This document shows positions 8,664-16,255 of a stretch of 64,000 bases of DNA, piece after piece. The DNA comes from an uncultured Eubacterium sp. (lineage in GTDB: Bacteria > Bacillota > Clostridia > Lachnospirales > Lachnospiraceae). Positions within the stretch are counted from its first letter, which is position 1; every line of letters starts with the position of its first letter. The stretch covers positions 1-64,000 of the forward strand of contig NZ_CALGRE010000014.1 of assembly GCF_937958975.1 (NCBI RefSeq), read 5' to 3'. The position numbers and the translations under genes were made by a program. Under the pieces are notes generated by a model, which was not told the origin of the DNA, searched no databases, and saw only the letters and a list, made by a program, of their open reading frames with translations.

Positions 8664-10139
8664 ATGTTATTACAAAAATTAATAGAAAAAATAGATTATA
8701 CATTGATTCAAGGAGATGAAAAAATTGATATTGCACATCTCCGGAGTGATTCAAGAAAAGTTGGCAGGGATGATGTATTTGTATGTATTCAGGGTGCAGG
8801 TTTTAACGGACATAAATTTATAAATGATGTAATAGATAAAGGAGTCACAGCGCTTATTGTTATGGAAGAAGTGGATGTTCCTGAAAACATTACCGTAATT
8901 CATGTAGAAGACACCAGATATGCTTTGGCATGTATGTCAGCAGCATATTTTGATTATCCGGCTGAAAAAATGATAACTATAGGTATTACCGGTACAAAGG
9001 GGAAAACAACAACGACATATATGGTAAGACAGGTGTTAGAGAGTGTTGGAATTAAGACAGGACTTATCGGTACAATTGAGACGATTGTTGATGATGAGGT
9101 AACACCGGCGAAAAATACGACACCGGAGTCGTATATTGTACAGGAGACCTTTGCAAAGATGGTTGAAAAGGGATGCAAGTGTGTGGTTATGGAGGTTTCG
9201 TCACAGGGACTGATGCTTCACAGGGTATCAGGATTTCTCTTTGATTATGGGATTTTTACAAATATTGAACCAGACCATATCGGACCAAACGAACATAAAG
9301 ATTTTGATGATTATTTAAAGTGCAAGAGCATGTTATTAAAACAGTGTAAGCAGGGCATAGTAAATATGGATGCGGATTTTGTTGACAGAGTATTAGATGG
9401 ACATACCTGTGAGATAGAGACTTTTGGGGTCTGTGGAGATTATGATTTTAAGGCATCCAATATTAATTTGTTTACAAAACCGGGTTGTCTTTGTGTATCA
9501 TATCATTTAAATGGAAAAATGAATTTTCCTGTGGAGATACATGTTCCAGGAAATTTCAGCGTCTATAATTCTTTGTGTGCCATTGCTATCTGTAGTCATT
9601 TTACGAACGATATTGAAAAGATACAAAAGGCACTGTTGGATGTGAGAGTTAAGGGCAGAGTGGAAATAGTACCAATTTCTGAGAGATTTACTCTGATGAT
9701 TGATTATGCGCATAATGCAATGAGTTTAGAAAGTCTTTTGACGAGTTTGAAAGAATATCAGCCGAAAAGACTTGTCACGGTATTTGGTTGTGGTGGAAAC
9801 AGAGCCAGAGATAGACGTTTTGAGATGGGAGAAGTATCTTCGAGATTATCCGATTTTACGATTGTTACGTCTGATAATCCCAGATTTGAGGAACCGATGG
9901 ACATTATTGATGATATTCTGGTCGGTATACATAAGGCTGATGGAGAATATGTCACTGTGCCTGATAGAAAGGATGCAATACGCTATTCTATTTTGAATGC
10001 AAAAGATGGAGATGTTATTGTATTGGCAGGAAAGGGGCATGAAGATTACCAGGAAATAAAAGGGGTAAAATATCCTATGGATGAACGTGTTCTTATAAGT
10101 GAAATTATTCAGGAAGAAGAAGTGAGAGCTGTACTTTAA
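8664..10139 (+). CDS. murE: UDP-MurNAc-tripeptide synthetase, meso-DAP-adding
   Basis: MurE is the cytoplasmic ATP-dependent ligase that adds the third amino acid to UDP-MurNAc-L-Ala-D-Glu. The ATP loop GTKGKTTTTYMV and the central-domain signature EVSSQGLMLHRV are present. The substrate motif DNPR (in TSDNPRFEEP, about residue 404) marks meso-DAP rather than lysine specificity in this family, consistent with dapF directly upstream. ATG 8664 is preferred over GTG 8652 because the GTG has no upstream Shine-Dalgarno, although the site before 8664 is also weak. At about 491 residues it is full length. A 30-base gap leads to the asnB homologue. Confidence 0.95.
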   Translation: MLLQKLIEKIDYTLIQGDEKIDIAHLRSDSRKVGRDDVFVCIQGAGFNGHKFINDVIDKGVTALIVMEEVDVPENITVIHVEDTRYALACMSAAYFDYPAEKMITIGITGTKGKTTTTYMVRQVLESVGIKTGLIGTIETIVDDEVTPAKNTTPESYIVQETFAKMVEKGCKCVVMEVSSQGLMLHRVSGFLFDYGIFTNIEPDHIGPNEHKDFDDYLKCKSMLLKQCKQGIVNMDADFVDRVLDGHTCEIETFGVCGDYDFKASNINLFTKPGCLCVSYHLNGKMNFPVEIHVPGNFSVYNSLCAIAICSHFTNDIEKIQKALLDVRVKGRVEIVPISERFTLMIDYAHNAMSLESLLTSLKEYQPKRLVTVFGCGGNRARDRRFEMGEVSSRLSDFTIVTSDNPRFEEPMDIIDDILVGIHKADGEYVTVPDRKDAIRYSILNAKDGDVIVLAGKGHEDYQEIKGVKYPMDERVLISEIIQEEEVRAVL

Positions 10140-10169
10140 AATGAAACGAATGAAAGAGAGATTGATGAT

Positions 10170-12053
10170 ATGTGTGGAATTTGTGGCTTTATAGGAGAAG
10201 TGAAAGAGAGTAAAGCAGTTTTAAAGAAAATGATGGATAAAATTGCCCATAGAGGTCCGGATGATGAGGGAATGTATGTGGATAAGCATGCGGCGATAGG
10301 ACATAGACGACTGAGTATTATTGATTTAAGTCATGGTGCTCAGCCGATGTACAATGAAACAGGAGATATAGCAATTGTTTTTAATGGAGAAATTTATAAT
10401 CACTTAGAGGTCAGAAAAGAATTGCTTGAAAAAGGACATAAGTTTGCCAATGATTCTGATACAGAATGTTTGATTCACGGTTATGAGGAGTACGGAACAG
10501 AATTACTTACAAAATTACGGGGAATGTTTGCCTTTGTGATTTGGGATAGCAGAACAAATACAATGTTTGGGGCGAGAGACCATTTTGGGATTAAACCTTT
10601 TTACTATTCCAATGTAGATGGAAAACTTGTTTTTTCATCTGAGATAAAGGCAATATTAGAGTTTCCGAATTTTAAAAAGCAGGTAAATGAAGAAGCGTTG
10701 GAACAGTATTTGAGTTTTCAGTATTCCGTCTTACCGGAGACCTTTTTTAAAGGAATATATAAATTACCGGCAGGCCATTATATGATTTATAAAGATGGAA
10801 AGATGGAGATAGAAAGATATTTTGATCCGATGATGGAGCCGGAAGAAAATGGTGACTTAGAACAGACTGTCTCTAAAATTGAGGATGTGGTTCATAATAC
10901 AGTAGATGCACATATGATTGCCGATGTTGAGGTTGGTTCTCTTCTCTCCAGTGGTGTGGATTCCAGCTACGTTGTTTCTGAGTTTCCGGGAGAAAAAACA
11001 TTTACTGTTGGTTTTTTGGATAAGCAGAGTAAATATAATGAAATCCGCTATGCAGAAGGCCTTGTGAAAGAGTTGGGGAAAAAGAATTTTAGCAAAAACA
11101 TAGATAGTGATGAATATTTTGATTCTATATCTACAGTAATGTATTATATGGACGAGCCGTTAGCAGACCCTTCCTGTATCGCACTTTATTTTGTCGACCA
11201 GCTTGCGGCAGAACAGATTAAAGTTGTATTATCCGGCGAGGGAGCTGACGAGTTTTTTGGAGGATACAATATTTATCATGAGCCATTGTCTTTGAAAGGA
11301 TATCAGAAAATACCAAAATGTATCAGAAAGGGCCTGGCAAAGATTGCCTCTGTAATGCCTGATATTAAGGGTAGGGATTTTATTATTCGGGGAAGCAAAA
11401 GTGTAGAGGAGAGATTTATTGGAAATGCCAATATGTTTTCCGTAAAAGATAGAGAAAAATTATTAAAAAATCCGGTAACACATATATCACCGCAGGAAAT
11501 TGTTTCAACAACATACGATAAGGTGGGGCATTTGAATGACATCGCAAAAATGCAGTATATTGACACAAATTTCTGGCTTCAGGGAGATATTCTACTGAAA
11601 GCCGATAAAATGAGTATGGCACATTGTTTGGAATCCAGAGTACCATTTTTGGACGTAGAAGTTTTTAAATACGCAAAAACACTTCCAATTGAATTTAGAT
11701 GTAATGAAGAGGCAACAAAGAGAGCGTTTAGAATTGCTGCGAAGAGACATATTCCTGAAGCTACGGCAAATAAGAAAAAACTTGGCTTTCCGGTGCCAAT
11801 CAGAGTGTGGCTGAAGGAGGAAAAATATTATAGTAAAGTGATGGAAATGCTTACCGGAGATGCTGCAAAAAAATATTTTAATATAGACATTCTTGTAAAA
11901 TTAATGGAAGAACACAGAGCAGGAAAGGCTGATAACAGCCGAAAAATATGGACGGTCTATGTTTTTCTCGTATGGTACAATGTATATTTTGAAAAGGAAG
12001 ATTTTAAACCGCTCAACAGTAATTGGATAGAGAATAGAATTAAGACGGCATAA
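10170..12053 (+). CDS. asnB: Asparagine synthase (glutamine-hydrolysing) homologue; possible meso-DAP amidotransferase
   Basis: This is an AsnB-type class II glutamine amidotransferase. Cys2 (MCGICGF) is the glutaminase nucleophile, followed by KIAHRGPDDEG and HRRLSIIDLSHGAQPM. The synthetase domain has the PP-loop SSGVDSSY (about residue 262) and VVLSGEGADEFFGGY. The 627 residues match Bacillus AsnB. The general family makes asparagine from aspartate, but Bacillus AsnB and corynebacterial LtsA amidate meso-DAP of peptidoglycan precursors. Placement 30 bases after dapF-murE favours that cell-wall role here, as an inference from context. No separate promoter is seen before it. Confidence 0.9.
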   Translation: MCGICGFIGEVKESKAVLKKMMDKIAHRGPDDEGMYVDKHAAIGHRRLSIIDLSHGAQPMYNETGDIAIVFNGEIYNHLEVRKELLEKGHKFANDSDTECLIHGYEEYGTELLTKLRGMFAFVIWDSRTNTMFGARDHFGIKPFYYSNVDGKLVFSSEIKAILEFPNFKKQVNEEALEQYLSFQYSVLPETFFKGIYKLPAGHYMIYKDGKMEIERYFDPMMEPEENGDLEQTVSKIEDVVHNTVDAHMIADVEVGSLLSSGVDSSYVVSEFPGEKTFTVGFLDKQSKYNEIRYAEGLVKELGKKNFSKNIDSDEYFDSISTVMYYMDEPLADPSCIALYFVDQLAAEQIKVVLSGEGADEFFGGYNIYHEPLSLKGYQKIPKCIRKGLAKIASVMPDIKGRDFIIRGSKSVEERFIGNANMFSVKDREKLLKNPVTHISPQEIVSTTYDKVGHLNDIAKMQYIDTNFWLQGDILLKADKMSMAHCLESRVPFLDVEVFKYAKTLPIEFRCNEEATKRAFRIAAKRHIPEATANKKKLGFPVPIRVWLKEEKYYSKVMEMLTGDAAKKYFNIDILVKLMEEHRAGKADNSRKIWTVYVFLVWYNVYFEKEDFKPLNSNWIENRIKTA

Positions 12054-12094
12054 TATAATTAAGTTTTTTGTTTGTTTTTTAGAATAAAATTAAC

Positions 12095-12155
12095 TTGATA
12101 TTTGACAAAAAAAGGGTTAATCTATATAAGGCAAAAAATTTGGTTGATATTTGAC
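12095..12155 (+). repeat. Paired direct repeat TTGATATTTGAC flanking the operon promoter
   Basis: The 12-mer TTGATATTTGAC occurs exactly twice, at 12095-12106 and 12144-12155, 49 bases apart. The first overlaps the -35 box and the second falls just after the expected transcription start. That geometry fits a repressor or regulator operator pair. Confidence 0.55.
12102..12130 (+). promoter_or_regulatory. Promoter of the biotin-dependent decarboxylase operon
   Basis: TTGACA at 12102-12107, a 17-base spacer and TATAAG at 12125-12130 form a strong vegetative-type promoter. It implies a leader of roughly 180 nt before the first gene. Confidence 0.7.
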
Positions 12156-12183
12156 CTGATGAATACATTTGTATTTGTTATAT

Positions 12184-12235
12184 ATTTTGCTCACACATAT
12201 TTCTATAGTAATATAGGCATATGTGTGGGCAAAAT
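12184..12235 (+). promoter_or_regulatory. 17-bp leader hairpin upstream of the decarboxylase operon
   Basis: The arms 12184-12200 and 12219-12235 are complementary over 17 positions with one G-U pair, around an 18-nt loop. No T-run follows, so this is not an ordinary terminator. It lies in the 5' leader 85 bases before the first start codon. It could be a regulatory RNA element or a mRNA stabiliser. No known riboswitch was recognised. Confidence 0.55.
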
Positions 12236-12319
12236 GCATGTTGATGATAAATATATATGTTTGCCATTAGTATCCATTTTATGGATGAAAAAGTTAATTA
12301 ATTTATTGGAGGACTGATT

Positions 12320-13771
12320 ATGAGTACAACAGCTAAAGTTACAGCAAGAGAGAGAATAGAAACTCTTCTTGATGATAACAGTTTTGTTGAAATTGGTGGT
12401 TTGATGAAAGCAAGAAGCACTGATTTTAACATTCAGGCAAAAGATACTCCATCCGATGGTGTTATTACCGGATATGGTGTTATCAATGGAAAGTTAGTGT
12501 ATGTTTACAGTCAGGATGCATCTGTATTGGGTGGTTCTGTAGGTGAAATGCACGCCAGAAAAATTTCAAACCTCTACGATATGGCTATGAAGATGGGAGC
12601 GCCTGTGATTGGATTGATTGACAGTACAGGACTTAGACTTCAGGAGTCGGTAGATGGACTGAATGCATTTGGACAGATTTATATGAAACAGTCACTTGCT
12701 TCAGGTGTGATTCCACAGATTTCTGCAATATTTGGAAATTGTGGTGGAGGTTTGAGTGTTGTGGCAGGACTTTCTGATTTTACATTTATGGAAAGCGAAA
12801 AAGCACAGTTATTTGTTAATTCCCCAAATGCAATTGATGAAAACAGAAAAGAAGTCTGTGACAGTGCTTCTGCTAAGTTCCAGAGTGAAGCAGCGGGAAA
12901 TGTTGATTTCACAGGAACTGAGTCAGAGATACTTGAGGGAATGAGAGAACTTGTATCCGTTCTCCCTTCGAATAATGAAGATGAGGCCGCAGATTTTGAA
13001 TGTGAGGATGATTTAAACAGAGCCGCAGCGGGAATCGAAAATTGTGTCGAAGATACATTGCTTGCGCTTGAGAATATCTCTGATAGCGGGTTTGTTGTAG
13101 AAGTAAAGAAAAATTATGCACCTGAGATGGTTACGGCTTTTATTAAATTAAATGGAGCTACAGTAGGTGCTGTTGCAAATAGAACAAAAATATATGATGA
13201 AGATATGAATGTATCTGAAGAATTTGAAGCGAAACTTACATGTAATGGATGTGATAAGGCAGCTGAGTTTGTGACATTCTGTGATGCTTTTAATATTCCG
13301 GTTCTTACGCTGACAAATGTAAATGGTTACAAAGCAACAATGTGTCAGGAAAAGAGAGGTGCGAAAGCTTCTTCCAGATTAGTTTACGCTTTTGCGAATG
13401 CTACAGTTCCAAAAGTAAATCTCATTTTAGGTGAGGCTGTCGGAAGTGCATATGTAGCAATGAATAGTAAGGCAACCGGTGCAGATGTCGTTTATGCATG
13501 GCCTACAGCAAAAGTCGGAATGATGGATGCATCAAGCGCTGTTAAGATTATGTATGCAGATGAAATAGAATCGGGAGATGCAGGTACTGTGATAGCAGAA
13601 AAGACAGCAGAATATCAGAAGCTTCAGGAAAGTGTTATGTCTGCGGCTGCAAGAGGATATGTGGATAGTATTGTAGAACCGGTTGATACAAGAAAATATA
13701 TAATTGGAGCATTTGAGATGTTATACACGAAGTTTGAAGATAGACCGGGAAAAAAGCACGGAACAGTTTAA
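12320..13771 (+). CDS. Acyl-CoA-type carboxyltransferase subunit (MmdA/12S-like)
   Basis: This is a crotonase-fold carboxyltransferase of the MmdA/PccB/12S family, which moves CO2 between a CoA thioester and biotin. Evidence includes TARERIETLLDDNSFVEIG at the N-terminus, VYSQDASVLGGSVGEMHARKI, NCGGGLSVVAGLSDFTFM and ATVPKVNLILGEAVGSAY with VVYAWPTAKVGMMD in the second half. At 483 residues it is shorter than MmdA (about 510). The usual VDVPGF stretch reads LTNVNGYKATMCQEKRGAK, so it is a divergent member and its acyl-CoA cannot be named. No biotin carboxylase is nearby, which argues for decarboxylation or transcarboxylation rather than ATP-driven carboxylation. GGAGG precedes ATG 12320. Confidence 0.85.
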   Translation: MSTTAKVTARERIETLLDDNSFVEIGGLMKARSTDFNIQAKDTPSDGVITGYGVINGKLVYVYSQDASVLGGSVGEMHARKISNLYDMAMKMGAPVIGLIDSTGLRLQESVDGLNAFGQIYMKQSLASGVIPQISAIFGNCGGGLSVVAGLSDFTFMESEKAQLFVNSPNAIDENRKEVCDSASAKFQSEAAGNVDFTGTESEILEGMRELVSVLPSNNEDEAADFECEDDLNRAAAGIENCVEDTLLALENISDSGFVVEVKKNYAPEMVTAFIKLNGATVGAVANRTKIYDEDMNVSEEFEAKLTCNGCDKAAEFVTFCDAFNIPVLTLTNVNGYKATMCQEKRGAKASSRLVYAFANATVPKVNLILGEAVGSAYVAMNSKATGADVVYAWPTAKVGMMDASSAVKIMYADEIESGDAGTVIAEKTAEYQKLQESVMSAAARGYVDSIVEPVDTRKYIIGAFEMLYTKFEDRPGKKHGTV

Positions 13772-13784
13772 ATAGGAGGACAAT

Positions 13785-14621
13785 ATGAACATAAAAAGAA
13801 AATTGCGTTTGATATTTTCTCTTGCTTCTGTGCTGGTTTGTTTTGGTTTGAGTAGTACCTTTGTTCTGGCTGACGATATGGTAGATTTCAGCAATATGGA
13901 GACTCAGCAGGAAACAACATTATCTGCCGAGGATATGAAAACATATGCTGGTGGTAAGATAACGATGGCACAGGCAAAACAATTAGTAGAACAATATGCA
14001 AATGCGGTTGCACAGTATTCTAATTGTAATCATGACGAGTTAGAATATCTCGGCGAATATTTTGATTATCAGACAGATGCATTTGTGAATTTTGCCAAGA
14101 CTGTGGGAGACGAAAAGTGTGGCAATTATAAATCTTATGATGATGTAAATATTGCTGAGACAGAAGAGGAAGGTATCGATGTAAGTGCGATACTCCATTT
14201 TGAAAAGAGAGATTTAAAAATGATTTTGCATGTTTCTCTCTTTGATAATTTAGGAACAGTTCCTACATCCGTTGAGTTTAGTCTTCCGGATAATGGTGAT
14301 GAATCTATAGGAGCAAAAATGACTTCGGCAGCTGTGAATACTCTGATGGGTATGGGAACAGTTTTCGCTGTACTTATTTTTATTTCGCTTATCATTTCAT
14401 GTTTTAGGGTAATTCCAAAGATTACAGAGGCAAAACAGAAAAGAAAAGCAAATAAAACGAAATCAATTCATACAGAACAGGTTGAGGCGAGAGAGAATAC
14501 AGCAGATGTAATGCCTGTAAATGATAATTCAGAATTAATAGCAGTAATTGCAGCGGCAATTGCGGCAAGTGAAAATACGTCAACAGATAGTTTTGTTGTC
14601 AGAAGCATCAGAAGACGTTAG
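13785..14621 (+). CDS. OadG-like sodium-pump decarboxylase gamma subunit with extracellular N-domain
   Basis: OadG/MmdD subunits are small single-span proteins that assemble the carboxyltransferase onto the membrane pump. The C-terminal third fits: one transmembrane helix (TLMGMGTVFAVLIFISLIIS, about residues 185-205) followed by a charged linker and the alanine-rich end ELIAVIAAAIAASENT with FVVRSIRRR. Unusually, about 180 residues precede the helix: a signal peptide (IFSLASVLVCFGLSSTFVLA) and a soluble alpha/beta domain predicted outside the cell. Typical OadG is only 80-120 residues. It is 13 bases after the carboxyltransferase gene, with AGGAGG. The function of the outer domain is unknown. 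Confidence 0.75.
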   Translation: MNIKRKLRLIFSLASVLVCFGLSSTFVLADDMVDFSNMETQQETTLSAEDMKTYAGGKITMAQAKQLVEQYANAVAQYSNCNHDELEYLGEYFDYQTDAFVNFAKTVGDEKCGNYKSYDDVNIAETEEEGIDVSAILHFEKRDLKMILHVSLFDNLGTVPTSVEFSLPDNGDESIGAKMTSAAVNTLMGMGTVFAVLIFISLIISCFRVIPKITEAKQKRKANKTKSIHTEQVEARENTADVMPVNDNSELIAVIAAAIAASENTSTDSFVVRSIRRR

Positions 14622-14651
14622 ATTACTTATGTATATTTAGGAGGAAATAAA

Positions 14652-15011
14652 ATGAAAAGTTATACAATAACAGTCAATGGAAATGTATATGATGTTACTG
14701 TGGAAGAGACAGGTTCATCGGCAGGTACACCGGTAAGACCGGCAAAACAGTCAGCAGCGCCTGTAGCTAAGGCACCGGCATCAGCAGGTACAGAGGGAAG
14801 TATAAAGGTTACAGCTCCTATGCCTGGAAAAGTATTGTCAATTAGTGCAAATCCGGGTCAGGCAGTAAAAAAAGGTGATACAATTTTAGTATTTGAAGCA
14901 ATGAAGATGGAAAATTCTGTTGTTGCTCCAGAAGATGGAACAGTTGCAAGTATAGCATTTGGCGTAGGTGATTCATTTGATGCCGGAGCAGTTATTGCAT
15001 CATTAAACTAG
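14652..15011 (+). CDS. Biotin carboxyl carrier subunit
   Basis: This is a biotinyl domain protein of 119 residues that carries CO2 between active sites. The biotin attachment motif EAMKMENSVVAP is present at about residues 87-98, with Lys of MKM as the biotinylated residue. An Ala/Pro-rich hinge (about residues 20-50, PVRPAKQSAAPVAKAPASAG) precedes the folded domain, as in MmdC and OAD alpha linkers. It sits between the membrane gamma-like and beta subunits, with AGGAGG before ATG 14652. It is likely shared by the two carboxyltransferases encoded in this operon. Confidence 0.93.
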   Translation: MKSYTITVNGNVYDVTVEETGSSAGTPVRPAKQSAAPVAKAPASAGTEGSIKVTAPMPGKVLSISANPGQAVKKGDTILVFEAMKMENSVVAPEDGTVASIAFGVGDSFDAGAVIASLN

Positions 15012-15043
15012 TTAGTATTTTATAATAAAACTGGAGGTAACAA

Positions 15044-16183
15044 ATGAATATCATAGATACATTAGAAAATCTGGTGGGACAATCAGCGTTTTTAAGCTTA
15101 AGCGTTGGAAACTATATTATGATTGTTGTTGCTTGTATTTTCTTATACCTGGCAATCAAAAAAGGTTATGAGCCATTATTACTGGTTCCTATTGCTTTTG
15201 GTATGCTTTTAGTTAATATGTATCCGGACATCATGAAAGCACCGGCAAACGGTGAAGCAGGAGGATTACTTCATTATTTTTATATTTTAGATGAATATAG
15301 TATCCTGCCATCACTTATCTTTATGGGCGTAGGTGCAATGACTGATTTTGGACCATTGATTGCAAATCCAAAAAGTTTCCTGCTGGGAGCGGCAGCACAG
15401 TTTGGTATATATTCGGCATATTTTTTGGCAATTTTTATGGGATTTGGCGGAAAGGCTGCGGCTGCTATTTCGATTATTGGTGGTGCCGATGGACCTACCT
15501 CTATATTCCTTGCGGGTAAACTGGGGCAGACAGATTTGTTAGGACCGATTGCGGTGGCGGCGTATTCCTATATGGCATTAGTTCCAATTATTCAACCGCC
15601 AATTATGAAATTGTTGACAACAGAAAAAGAACGCAAAATAAAAATGGAACAGCTCAGACCTGTTTCACAATTGGAAAAGATTTTATTCCCAATTATTGTT
15701 ACAATAGTAGTTGTTATGATATTACCTACAACAGCCCCACTGGTTGGTATGCTTATGTTAGGTAACCTGTTTAGAGAATCAGGTGTTGTAAAACAGTTAC
15801 AGGAAACAGCTAGTAACGCATTAATGTATATTGTAGTTATTTTGCTTGGTACGAGTGTTGGTGCTACGACAAGTGCAGAGGCATTCCTTAATATCAGCAC
15901 AATCAAAATTGTTGTTTTAGGTTTGGTTGCATTTGCAGTGGGTACGGCAGCCGGAGTTTTATTTGGAAAATTAATGTGTATTGCTACACATGGCAAGGTA
16001 AATCCACTGATTGGTTCAGCCGGAGTATCAGCGGTTCCTATGGCTGCGAGAGTATCGCAGAAGGTCGGAGCGGAAGCGGACCCTACGAATTTTCTTTTGA
16101 TGCATGCAATGGGACCAAACGTAGCCGGAGTTATCGGTACAGCCGTTGCGGCAGGTACATTTATGGCTATATTTGGAATCTAA
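15044..16183 (+). CDS. Sodium-pumping decarboxylase beta subunit (OadB/GcdB/MmdB)
   Basis: This is the integral membrane subunit that decarboxylates carboxybiotin and exports Na+. The 379 residues form multiple hydrophobic helices. Diagnostic stretches are PSLIFMGVGAMTDFGPLIANP, SIIGGADGPTSIFLA, whose Asp is the essential Na+/proton ligand in this family, and NPLIGSAGVSAVPMAARVSQ, whose Asn/Ser belong to the second conserved site. The end reads HAMGPNVAGVIGTAVAAG. All are intact, so a functional pump is expected. GGAGGT precedes ATG 15044. The subunit type alone does not distinguish oxaloacetate, methylmalonyl-CoA or glutaconyl-CoA as substrate. Confidence 0.93.
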   Translation: MNIIDTLENLVGQSAFLSLSVGNYIMIVVACIFLYLAIKKGYEPLLLVPIAFGMLLVNMYPDIMKAPANGEAGGLLHYFYILDEYSILPSLIFMGVGAMTDFGPLIANPKSFLLGAAAQFGIYSAYFLAIFMGFGGKAAAAISIIGGADGPTSIFLAGKLGQTDLLGPIAVAAYSYMALVPIIQPPIMKLLTTEKERKIKMEQLRPVSQLEKILFPIIVTIVVVMILPTTAPLVGMLMLGNLFRESGVVKQLQETASNALMYIVVILLGTSVGATTSAEAFLNISTIKIVVLGLVAFAVGTAAGVLFGKLMCIATHGKVNPLIGSAGVSAVPMAARVSQKVGAEADPTNFLLMHAMGPNVAGVIGTAVAAGTFMAIFGI

Positions 16184-16255
16184 GCATCAGCAGGAATTAT
16201 CGCGTGTAAAATTTAAATAGTTTTCCAGTGAAACAGATACAAGGAGGAAATATAA

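Noticed and set aside
12102..12317. A 71-codon open frame before the carboxyltransferase
   Set aside because: It overlays the promoter, the repeat pair and the leader hairpin, has no convincing ribosome binding site and resembles no protein. It is more likely leader RNA.
15592..15996. Minus-strand open frame of 134 codons opposite the sodium-pump beta subunit
   Set aside because: It is the reverse-strand image of conserved membrane helices; no ribosome binding site or homology was recognised.
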